This document shows positions 32,938-39,891 of a DNA stretch of 46,415 nt, piece by piece. The stretch comes from an uncultured Eubacteriales bacterium (lineage in GTDB: Bacteria; Bacillota; Clostridia; Peptostreptococcales; Anaerovoracaceae), in NCBI GenBank assembly GCA_900540145.1, contig UQEW01000005.1:1-46415 (forward strand), read 5' to 3'. How positions within the stretch are numbered: position 1 is the stretch's first letter; each line of letters starts with the position of its first letter. The notes under the pieces were generated by a model. It was given only the letters and a program-made list of their open reading frames with translations, did not search any database and was not told the DNA's origin. The position numbers were made by a program, and so were the translations under genes.

Positions 32938-33633
32938 CTAATCCCATTGACGGCACAAGGCATATTTGGAACAGGCCATAGATTTTCTCCCGTCCACTTG
33001 CACTGCCATTCTTACAATTTCAGGCAAAAATCTGTCATATTTTACTTCCAGCACTGTGACATCTCCCAATACATTTAGGCAAGACGCAGTTGGATTTAAA
33101 AACTCCGCAACGTTGAAAGCCGTCTCAATGTTCCTGTCCAAAGTAATTCTCACATTTCCCGGGTCATAACAAAAAGCTTCCCTGCTATAACTTACAACGG
33201 TTTTAGGCCGCAAAGCTTTTCCCTGCAGCTTGCTGTAAAACTCCGCGAGAAGCGGCTCTTCCGCATCAAGTAAAAACTCATATTCTCCCGAAAGGAGCTT
33301 TTGAACTTGTGTGGGTGTCAACAATGCGCTGCGCTTGCCGCAAAGACCGTTTTCTTTGTATTTCTTTTCCACTCGAATGAATGAAATATCGTCTCCGTAA
33401 TAGCGAAGCCGGAATTTTTCTCTTCTGTTTACTCCGTTGAGCTTTTCTCTCAAGGCATCATCATAAGGAGTGTCAAAGTAAAGGCTGGTAACCTTATAGG
33501 TGCCATCTGCCCCTGCGTTTTTATCATGAGGAAAGATTTTTCTAAGACGTTGGGAAAGCACCAGGTCTTCCCTAAGGTTAATCTGGTGCTTTAATTCATG
33601 CCGCATAGCATCTGACGCTTTATGATTAATCAT
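32938..33633 (-). CDS. VTC-domain protein (polyphosphate polymerase-like)
   Basis: The 231-residue protein matches the VTC/CYTH-like tunnel domain of the eukaryotic polyphosphate polymerase Vtc4. Landmarks are RHELKHQINL, TSLYFDTPYDDALREKL, EKFRLRYYG, IRVEKKYKENGLCGKRSA, TVVSYSREAF, ITLDRNIE and VLEVKYD, giving the basic and acidic strands lining the tunnel. The start is uncertain: the ATG at 33633 overlaps the upstream stop by 8 bases and the ATG at 33606 is an alternative, neither with a clear ribosome binding site. Translational coupling to the lipoprotein gene is likely. A longer reading through the repeat DNA upstream is an artefact. Bacterial members have not all been shown to make polyphosphate. 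Confidence 0.85.
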   Translation of the reverse strand: MINHKASDAMRHELKHQINLREDLVLSQRLRKIFPHDKNAGADGTYKVTSLYFDTPYDDALREKLNGVNRREKFRLRYYGDDISFIRVEKKYKENGLCGKRSALLTPTQVQKLLSGEYEFLLDAEEPLLAEFYSKLQGKALRPKTVVSYSREAFCYDPGNVRITLDRNIETAFNVAEFLNPTASCLNVLGDVTVLEVKYDRFLPEIVRMAVQVDGRKSMACSKYALCRQWD

Positions 33634-34681
33634 CATTGTCATCATCGTCGTCGTCATCGTCATCGCTGTAATTGCTGCCTCCGTCATCATAATTGGTATT
33701 ACCGTTATCGTCGTAATTAGTGCTGCCGTTGTCATCGTAGTTGGTATTGCCGCTGTAATTGGTGTTACCGTTGTCATCGTAGTTAGTATTGCCGTTGTAA
33801 TTAGAGTTGCCGTTATGGCTGTTGCTGCTTGCGGTGCTGCCGCTGCTTGAGCTAGCACCGCTGTTGTTATTGCTGATATAGCTGTTGTCGTTATAGTCAG
33901 TCACGCCATCATTGCCAGGGCCGTAATCTGTATTGTTAGATACAGTGCTGCCGCTGCCGCTTGCGTTGTTTCTTATAGTCTCATGCTCGGCTTTTATAAC
34001 TTTGCCTGTAACCGCATGGACATCATATTCGTATTTGTTTCCATTAGCGGTAAATTCCAGCTCGAAGACAGGTGTGCCGTCGTCATGGTCGAACTCTTTA
34101 TCTTCAAATACAGCGTCAGATGCGCTGACGTTGGCCTGCAGCAGGGCTATTTCCTGTGCTTTTTGCAAAGTAATGTAAGGAGAAGGCTGGTTATCCTTGG
34201 CATAAGCCTGGTCGTAATCATCATCATCTATGGTAACTATTCCTGAAGACAGGCTGAGACCTTTAACGGCGTCCTGCGCGCTTGTGCTCATGTTAATGAG
34301 GAAATCGTCATCAGGAAGCACAGAGCCCGGTTCCAGCTTCAGTACTATGTTTTTCTTATGTCCATCTATATCATCTACGAAATAACCTGACTCGTTGATT
34401 TTTACAACCAGTTCTCTCAAAACTTCCTCACAGTCTTTGCCGATATAATCTTGATACGCTTCAACAATTTTAATTCCATCTTCATTTTGTCCTGTCAGGG
34501 CTAAGACTTTTCCGTCTTTGTCATATTCGATTTGGATTTCCGGATTTACACTTAAAGTAAGTATTCCTTTCTCAGATATAGCCGACTCTTCTGCTGCAGG
34601 GGCACTGCATCCGGACAGAAGTACTGCCGTCATAACGGTCAGTGAAGAAACCGCAACTAATATCTTTCTTCTTAATTTCAT
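33626..34681 (-). CDS. RsgI-like/PepSY lipoprotein with Asn/Asp/Ser-rich repeat tail
   Basis: The 351-residue protein has a lipoprotein signal (lipobox LLSGC, Cys about residue 25). A first domain resembles the extracytoplasmic part of RsgI (LTLSVNPEIQIEYDKDGKVL). A PepSY domain follows (YITLQKAQEIALLQA ... YEYDVHAVTGKVIKAE). The last 110 residues are low complexity, built of NTNYDDNG-type repeats and ending in poly-Asp. It lacks the cytoplasmic sigma-binding domain and the membrane helix of true RsgI, so it is a secreted sensor-like paralogue. AAAGGAG precedes the ATG and a sigma-I-type promoter (34741-34768) lies upstream. Confidence 0.85.
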   Translation of the reverse strand: MKLRRKILVAVSSLTVMTAVLLSGCSAPAAEESAISEKGILTLSVNPEIQIEYDKDGKVLALTGQNEDGIKIVEAYQDYIGKDCEEVLRELVVKINESGYFVDDIDGHKKNIVLKLEPGSVLPDDDFLINMSTSAQDAVKGLSLSSGIVTIDDDDYDQAYAKDNQPSPYITLQKAQEIALLQANVSASDAVFEDKEFDHDDGTPVFELEFTANGNKYEYDVHAVTGKVIKAEHETIRNNASGSGSTVSNNTDYGPGNDGVTDYNDNSYISNNNSGASSSSGSTASSNSHNGNSNYNGNTNYDDNGNTNYSGNTNYDDNGSTNYDDNGNTNYDDGGSNYSDDDDDDDDDNDD

Positions 34682-34870
34682 GCTTATTGCTCCTTTCATC
34701 TTCTATAAAACTTTCTTATCTTATCTTTGTATTAACAGATTACGAATGACTTTACCAAAAATCGGGGTATCAAATAAAATTTTTTTAATCATCGTAATTG
34801 CTTTGCCCGTTGTCATCATCACTGTCGTCACTATCGCTGTAATTGCTGCCTCCATCATCATAATTGGTAT
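33662..34870. repeat. 38-bp sequence shared by two neighbouring genes, plus coding minisatellite
   Basis: 33662-33699 and 34833-34870 are identical at 37 of 38 bases and encode the NYDDGGSNYSD segments near the C-termini of the RsgI-like lipoprotein and of RsgI. Between about 33700 and 33810 the lipoprotein gene also contains degenerate tandem units of 27-36 bases encoding NTNYDDNG. Gene conversion or recent duplication is likely. Confidence 0.85.
34741..34768 (-). promoter_or_regulatory. Candidate sigma-I promoter of the RsgI-like lipoprotein gene
   Basis: On the minus strand, ACCCC (34768-34764), a 19-base spacer starting GATTTTT, then CGTA (34744-34741), 60 bases before the ATG. ACCCC and CGWA are the -35 and -10 elements known for sigma-I. 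The same arrangement and spacing lie upstream of sigI. Confidence 0.7.
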
Positions 34871-35747
34871 CATTGCCATAGTTGCTCTGATTACCGGCTC
34901 CCGTGTTGCTGTTTTGAGGCGGTGTTTCAGGTTGCTGAGTGACCGATGCCTGACTGTCTCCGCTGCTCTGGCTGCTTCCGCCGCTCTGATTATTTCCGCT
35001 GCTATTCCCTTTTCCGCTGCTGCTCTGACCGTAATCTGAATTGCCATAGTCCGAAGAGGACGATGCGGAGCTGCTTGAATCAGATGTGCCGGATGGTTTT
35101 TGCGGAGATTGGACATCCTGAGAAGCGGCCAAGTCCGATCCTGATTCACTCTTATCTGCATTGCTTCCTTTTTTGTAATCGATGATTTCGATTTCAACGG
35201 TAATACGCCCTTTCAAATGCTCTGTTACCTCCTGGCGAAGTTCCGTACCGTATTGCTGAAACAGCGCGTCTTCAGGACAATCGATGGAAAAAGAAATTTG
35301 TCCTCCTTCCGACAAGAATCCCATGTCAATAGCTCTGTCAATCAATTCATCTGCTACTATTGCTTTATCTTTCCTTTCAGCGTCATAACCTTCAAGCAGC
35401 GTCATTCCATCCTGGTTGGTGCCGACCAATTCCACCACTTCTCCTTGCCGGTTGAGCTCCATCCGCACTTGCGGATTTATGGCAAGATATACGGAAGAAT
35501 AAACTTCAATATAATTATGGTAGTAGTTGATTCCAAAGAACAAAAGGAAACATGCCGCCGCTGCCAAGATACCGCTCTTAAGCAATAGCTTTCCGTGTTT
35601 TTTCTCAGAAGGATTATCCTTTACAAATATTGGGTCGTATACGGTCTGCCCAACCTCATATCTCAAGTTGGCGGCTTTTAAAAATCTCCCCTCTTCATCC
35701 AATAAAATCGCATATCCGGGGTGACATTCCATAACCATATAGCTCAT
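34785..35747 (-). CDS. rsgI: RsgI-type anti-sigma-I factor with Ser/Asn/Gly-rich tail
   Basis: The 320-residue protein has the RsgI layout. A cytoplasmic N-terminal domain (residues 1-55; CHPGYAILLDEEGRFLKAA, VGQTVYDPIFV) binds the sigma factor. A single membrane helix lies at about 58-77. The extracellular domain (YLAINPQVRMELNRQGEVV) is the RsgI sensor core that undergoes regulated proteolysis in other species. A tail of about 125 residues of Ser, Asn, Gly, Gln and Asp follows, ending in repeats like those of the next gene. In C. thermocellum RsgI tails carry carbohydrate-binding modules; here the tail is disordered. Its ATG overlaps the sigI stop by one base (TAATG). Confidence 0.9.
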   Translation of the reverse strand: MSYMVMECHPGYAILLDEEGRFLKAANLRYEVGQTVYDPIFVKDNPSEKKHGKLLLKSGILAAAACFLLFFGINYYHNYIEVYSSVYLAINPQVRMELNRQGEVVELVGTNQDGMTLLEGYDAERKDKAIVADELIDRAIDMGFLSEGGQISFSIDCPEDALFQQYGTELRQEVTEHLKGRITVEIEIIDYKKGSNADKSESGSDLAASQDVQSPQKPSGTSDSSSSASSSSDYGNSDYGQSSSGKGNSSGNNQSGGSSQSSGDSQASVTQQPETPPQNSNTGAGNQSNYGNDTNYDDGGSNYSDSDDSDDDNGQSNYDD

Positions 35748-36466
35748 TATCTTGCCATTCCTTTCATCACTTGTTTTAAGTGCCCTCGTATGATTTCATA
35801 ACCATTGGTATGAATCAGCAACAAAGCCACCATATATTTGCGATGCCTTTCCAATGTTTTTATTTCTATGCCGCACCCTGCAGACAGCTTGCTTATCGGC
35901 AATCTTTTTGTCTTTAAAAGTTCTTCCAAAAGTTCAGGGTTCTCTTGGGCGTACTGCAACGCTTTATGACAAGCATAAAGGGTTCTTTGCTGTTTCGGGC
36001 AGTTATCCGCTACGTCGCTTAAATTGACTTTAAAATCTTCCATCTGCCGAGTCAGCTCCACTATTTCCGAACGTGTAGATTCTTTTAATTCTACCGTTTC
36101 GTGATGGTCTTTGCTATCAGAGATACGATCGATTAAAGGGTTCTCCTCTTCAGATGCAGAATCTAAAGATATATTGCCTTCATGCCGTTTTTCTCTGCGT
36201 GCATAATCTATGAGACGGCTTCGTATAATCATGGCCGCATATTTGAAGAATGCTCCACGAGTCTTGGAGTAGCCATTGATTGCTTCATAAAAAGCCATCA
36301 TAGCTATGCTGAGCTCATCGTCATGGGCCTCAAAGGGCGGTCTTTTCAAAAATTTCGCGGTTTCTGCTTTAATGAAAGGCATATATGTACTGATAAGAAG
36401 GTCTGCTTCTTTAACATCCTCTTTCGCCGCATATACTTGCCGAATGATTTTATGTTGTTCTTCCAT
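35747..36466 (-). CDS. sigI: RNA polymerase sigma factor, sigma-I family
   Basis: The 239-residue protein matches SigI: region 2 contains DDELSIAMMAFYEAINGYS, GAFFKYAAMIIRSRLIDYARREKR, and the C-terminal domain has the SigI-type helix-turn-helix with ISKLSAGCGIEIKTLERHRKYMVAL. In Bacillus sigma-I answers heat and wall stress; in cellulolytic Clostridia it controls surface polysaccharide-degrading systems through RsgI. It is the first gene of the block and overlaps rsgI by one base, so factor and antagonist are made together. A sigma-I-type promoter lies just upstream (36494-36521), indicating autoregulation. Confidence 0.92.
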   Translation of the reverse strand: MEEQHKIIRQVYAAKEDVKEADLLISTYMPFIKAETAKFLKRPPFEAHDDELSIAMMAFYEAINGYSKTRGAFFKYAAMIIRSRLIDYARREKRHEGNISLDSASEEENPLIDRISDSKDHHETVELKESTRSEIVELTRQMEDFKVNLSDVADNCPKQQRTLYACHKALQYAQENPELLEELLKTKRLPISKLSAGCGIEIKTLERHRKYMVALLLIHTNGYEIIRGHLKQVMKGMAR

Positions 36467-36493
36467 GAAAGCGATTTCCTTCCTTATATATAA

Positions 36494-36521
36494 TACGTAA
36501 CGTTATTTAAAAAAACGGGGT
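36494..36521 (-). promoter_or_regulatory. Candidate autoregulated sigma-I promoter of sigI
   Basis: On the minus strand, ACCCC (36521-36517) followed by G and a T-run, a 19-base spacer in all, then CGTA (36497-36494), 28 bases before the ATG. The two elements, the spacing and the T-rich stretch after ACCCC match the site at 34741-34768. Confidence 0.7.
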
Positions 36522-36660
36522 GAAAAATTAAATTTAAGTATAATCCAGTATAAAATTACATTTTCTGGATATATGTTGGTATCTTATAATATAAGATTCT
36601 GCTGACAAGTGAAACCGCCTACGCATTAAATGTTTGTAAAATACATGTAAAGTAAATCAA

Positions 36661-36694
36661 AAAGGACTGTTCAAAAACGTTGATACAGTCCTTT
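36661..36694 (-). terminator. Terminator after the second NSS transporter gene
   Basis: A 10-bp stem AAAGGACTGT/ACAGTCCTTT with a 14-base loop, followed on the minus strand by a T-run. It lies 40 bases past the stop at 36734 and isolates the sigI promoter. Confidence 0.85.
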
Positions 36695-36733
36695 CATCGC
36701 ATATATAGTGTATTTAATAAATATCCGGCGTTA

Positions 36734-38089
36734 TCATATGAGCCCCTGCACCAGTATGATAACTATAAGCACAGGTAGAACTATTTGGAAATAATATTTA
36801 AATTTTCTGGACATCTTAAGTCCGGTTCCCTTGTTGGCTTCTTCGATATAATTGTCAAAGCCCCAACCCCATTTGGTAACACAGAACAGCAGATATATCA
36901 AAGACCCTATAGGCAGCAGCAAATTGCTTACCAAGAAATCTTCAGTATCAAGCACGTTTCTTCCGCCTATCAGCTGAAGGTCGCTCCACACATTATATCC
37001 AAGCACGCAAGGCAGGCTGGCTGCAAGTACCAATATCAAATTGATGATTACCGCCTTTTTGCGCGTCCATCCGAAGTTGTCCATGCAGCTGGCCAGCAAA
37101 TTCTCAAACACGGCGATAACCGTAGTGAAACTGGCGAATGTCATGAACAGGAAAAATAGCGCTCCCCAAAGTCTTCCTCCGGCCATATCTACAAATACGT
37201 TAGGCAACGTAACGAAAATAAGCGGAGGGCCCGAATCCGGCTGCACTCCGAAAGAAAAGCATGCAGGGAAGATTATCATTCCCGACATAACTGCCACGAA
37301 AGTATCCAGTCCGCATATGCGAACTGCTTCTCCCGTAAGGGTATTCTTTCTGGACATATAGCTTCCAAATATCTCCATTGCGCCGATTCCAAGGCTCAAT
37401 GTAAAGAACGACTGATTCATCGCCGCCATCATGACCTGGCCTATGCCTACTTCAGAAGCTCTTTCAAAGTCAGGAAGCAAATAGAACTTAACTCCCTCAA
37501 TAGCGCCTTCCAGCGTTACGCTGTTTATGGCCAAAACAACTATCAGAATAAGCAAAGCCACCATCATAAACTTGGATATGCGCTCCAGACCTTTCTGCAG
37601 TCCAAAGCTGCATACGATAAAGCCTACCAGCACTGTAGCCGCCATCCAAAAGCCCATTTCTCCGGGGCTTGCAAGCATATCCTGAAATACATTTCCCACC
37701 TCTTCAGAACTCATCCCTGAAGAAAAATCACCTGCGACAAACTTTGCAAAATAACTTGTCATCCAGCCTGATACCGTGGTGTAATACATCATCAGAAGGT
37801 AGCAGCCCAACATGCAAAACCATCCGTGAATATGCCATTTGCTTCCTTTTGGCTCCAGGCTTTTATATCCGTTGACCGCGCTTTTTCTGCTGGCACGGCC
37901 CACAGCCAATTCCATCGTAAGTACAGGTACTCCCATGACAAGCAGGAAAAGCAGGTAAAACAACACAAACACACCGCCCCCGTTTTCGCCTGCCACATAA
38001 GGAAATCTCCACACATTTCCTATTCCGATGGCACATCCGGCGCTTACCAGTAGGAACCCCAGCCTAGACTGGAAATTTTCTCTACTCAT
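36734..38089 (-). CDS. Neurotransmitter:sodium symporter (NSS/SNF) family transporter, second copy
   Basis: The 451-residue protein has about 12 helices and the NSS helix-1 signature SRLGFLLVSAGCAIGIGNVWRFPY, with GVPVLTMELAVGRA next. A Na+-coupled amino acid or amine uptake role is known for the family. The ATG at 38089 has GGAGG upstream; a GTG-like extension further out is rejected. It is divergent from the MalY/PatB-type gene at 38274. Together they might take up and degrade a sulfur amino acid, but this is only a suggestion from position. It differs clearly from the transporter at 15294-16616. Confidence 0.92.
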   Translation of the reverse strand: MSRENFQSRLGFLLVSAGCAIGIGNVWRFPYVAGENGGGVFVLFYLLFLLVMGVPVLTMELAVGRASRKSAVNGYKSLEPKGSKWHIHGWFCMLGCYLLMMYYTTVSGWMTSYFAKFVAGDFSSGMSSEEVGNVFQDMLASPGEMGFWMAATVLVGFIVCSFGLQKGLERISKFMMVALLILIVVLAINSVTLEGAIEGVKFYLLPDFERASEVGIGQVMMAAMNQSFFTLSLGIGAMEIFGSYMSRKNTLTGEAVRICGLDTFVAVMSGMIIFPACFSFGVQPDSGPPLIFVTLPNVFVDMAGGRLWGALFFLFMTFASFTTVIAVFENLLASCMDNFGWTRKKAVIINLILVLAASLPCVLGYNVWSDLQLIGGRNVLDTEDFLVSNLLLPIGSLIYLLFCVTKWGWGFDNYIEEANKGTGLKMSRKFKYYFQIVLPVLIVIILVQGLI

Positions 38090-38273
38090 TATAAAGGTTC
38101 CTCCCATTTCACATTAGTTTCCATTTTCACACGCTTGTTTATTATATACTTGTAAATTTAATAATTCAATGATTTCTTTCTTTGGAACTCTTTCAGTGAT
38201 ATAATAAGCAGGTAATATAACAGATATCTGAAAACATGATTCTTTATCAAAGTATCCTGGGAGGAACGACAAA

Positions 38274-39482
38274 ATGAAATACAATTTTGATGAGATAGTC
38301 GACAGAAAAAATACCAATTCTCAAAACGTAGAAGGCTGGCGCTCTTATATATTCAAATGCGGGCCTGACAAAAAATTTCCATACGCCGATGATGAATTCA
38401 TCAGAATGTGGATTGCCGATATGGAATTTGCGGTAGCTCCCGAAATAAGGCAAGCCATTAAAGACCGAGTGGATAAGAAAATTTTAGGCTATACAGGTGT
38501 ATATGGTTCTGATTATTACAACGCTTTTCATAAATGGTGTCTAGATAATTACGGATGGGGCTTTCCTAAAGAAGAGCTGACCTTTTCCCAGGGCATAATC
38601 CCCGCCCTTTATCAGCTGATTGAAGACCTGGTAAAGCCATATAACGGAAAGGTTCTCACCATGACGCCGGCATACAGCCACTTTCTTCACGCCTGTAAAT
38701 ACAACCAAGTGGAGCTGGTTTGTTCGCCTTTGCAGAAAAAAGATTCCGGATTTGAAATAGATTTTGACGATTTTGACAAAAAAGCTTCCGATCCTGATGT
38801 GAAAATGCTGATGTTGTGCAATCCTCACAATCCAACCGGCCGCCTTTGGACAGAAGCCGAGCTCCAACACATAGCTCAAACATGTGAAAAACACGGTCTT
38901 TGGATAGTATCAGATGAAATCCACTGCGACCTTCTGCGCACCGGTTTGAAACATATTCCTATGGGCAAAATCATGCCTGATTACGACCGCCTTGTAACTT
39001 GCATGTCAGCAAGCAAAACTTTCAATCTGGCCGGACTATGCTTCTCAGACATCATAATCAGAAACGCCGAAGAACGAAAAAGATTCATATCTCGCGATAA
39101 GACTCGCAGCGCTATCAATCCTTTGTCTCTGGCAGCCCACCAAGCTGCTTATCAGGAAGGGGCTCAGTGGTTAAGCGAGCTGAAAGCTTATATCGATGGT
39201 AATCTCAATTTTGTTAAAGAGTTTCTTGAAGTAAATATACCGTCGGCCTCGTTCCGAATGCCTGAAGCCACCTATTTTGCGTGGGTGGATTTTAGTAAAA
39301 CTCTGCCTGGCGCTGGCGATCTGTCTCTTTTCTTCGCTAACAACGCTGGCGTTCTGCTGGAAGGAGGCAATTCTCTATTTGTCGGCAATGCCGAAGGCTA
39401 TGTCCGCCTAAATTTAGCCATGCCAAAAGCTATGGTCAAATTAGGTATGGAGCGCATAGCTGAAGCTGTTTCTTCCTCTTGA
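38274..39482 (+). CDS. patB: MalY/PatB-type aminotransferase (cystathionine beta-lyase)
   Basis: These PLP enzymes cleave C-S bonds of cystathionine or cysteine, giving pyruvate, ammonia and a thiol. The 402-residue protein begins NFDEIVDRKNTNSQ and has the MalY-like MWIADMEFAVAPEI, TPAYSHF, CNPHNPTGRLW and SDEIHCDLL motifs. The Schiff-base lysine is Lys248 in SASKTFNLAGL. These separate it from ordinary aspartate aminotransferases such as the one at 28154-29311. GGGAGG precedes the ATG. Divergent from a sodium symporter gene; no repressor gene is near. Aminotransferase activity is a less likely alternative. Confidence 0.9.
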   Translation: MKYNFDEIVDRKNTNSQNVEGWRSYIFKCGPDKKFPYADDEFIRMWIADMEFAVAPEIRQAIKDRVDKKILGYTGVYGSDYYNAFHKWCLDNYGWGFPKEELTFSQGIIPALYQLIEDLVKPYNGKVLTMTPAYSHFLHACKYNQVELVCSPLQKKDSGFEIDFDDFDKKASDPDVKMLMLCNPHNPTGRLWTEAELQHIAQTCEKHGLWIVSDEIHCDLLRTGLKHIPMGKIMPDYDRLVTCMSASKTFNLAGLCFSDIIIRNAEERKRFISRDKTRSAINPLSLAAHQAAYQEGAQWLSELKAYIDGNLNFVKEFLEVNIPSASFRMPEATYFAWVDFSKTLPGAGDLSLFFANNAGVLLEGGNSLFVGNAEGYVRLNLAMPKAMVKLGMERIAEAVSSS

Positions 39483-39891
39483 CTTAAAATAAATCGTATA
39501 TGCAGGTCACGGCTTTCCTACGGTCAAGATCTGCAATGCAATAGTAAAATCTTTTAATGTAGCATGAACCTTGCAACACTGACAAAATTTTTAATTTTTT
39601 GTGATTTTGTCAGTAAATCTATAGAAAATGGCTTTTGCCAGACGTCCAAGCAAGTGAGATGTTGTAATTATTTCCAGAAGCAAAAAAATATACAACATTT
39701 TTTGAAAAAAGTTGTATATTTTGAGAAAATTATAAAAAAATGCAACATCCTGCCCCTTTACCACCCGTTTAGGCCCGATTTTTTACATAAATGTTGTAAT
39801 ATTTTTAAATTCTTAAAAATATTACAACATTTTAATTGAGGCTAAAGTGTCCGTTTAAATCAATGTTTTTCTATTTGCAGTTTCCTGCGCC
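39483..39891. other. Gene-free, palindrome-rich spacer
   Basis: No gene is supported. Three perfect inverted repeats are present: ACTGACAAAAT/ATTTTGTCAGT (39578-39588, 39604-39614), AATATACAAC/GTTGTATATT (39688-39697, 39711-39720), and a 20-bp arm pair (39789-39808, 39813-39832) with a 4-base loop. The half-motif TGTTGTA or its complement recurs about six times between 39659 and 39830. A 91-codon open frame (39564-39839) is AT-driven and spans the palindromes. Confidence 0.65.
39789..39832. repeat. 20-bp perfect inverted repeat
   Basis: Arms at 39789-39808 and 39813-39832 are exact complements over a 4-base loop and contain ATGTTGTAATAT. As RNA this forms a long AU-rich hairpin about 60 bases past the M20 stop on the minus strand; it lacks a clean U-tract and a GC-rich stem, so terminator function is doubtful. 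Confidence 0.8.

Noticed and set aside
33662..33810. Tandem repeats considered as a CRISPR array
   Set aside because: Units are degenerate, contiguous, in frame and code for NTNYDDNG repeats; there are no unique spacers and no cas genes.
33634..33858. N-terminal extension of the VTC protein rich in Thr, Ala, Ile and Met
   Set aside because: It is the Asn/Asp repeat DNA of the upstream gene read in another frame; the VTC domain begins after 33633.
34721..35197. 158-codon minus-strand frame overlapping rsgI
   Set aside because: Alternative-frame reading of the low-complexity RsgI tail; no domain and no start signal.
39564..39839. 91-codon open frame between patB and the M20 gene
   Set aside because: It spans the inverted repeats, is extremely AT-rich, and lacks a ribosome binding site and any motif.
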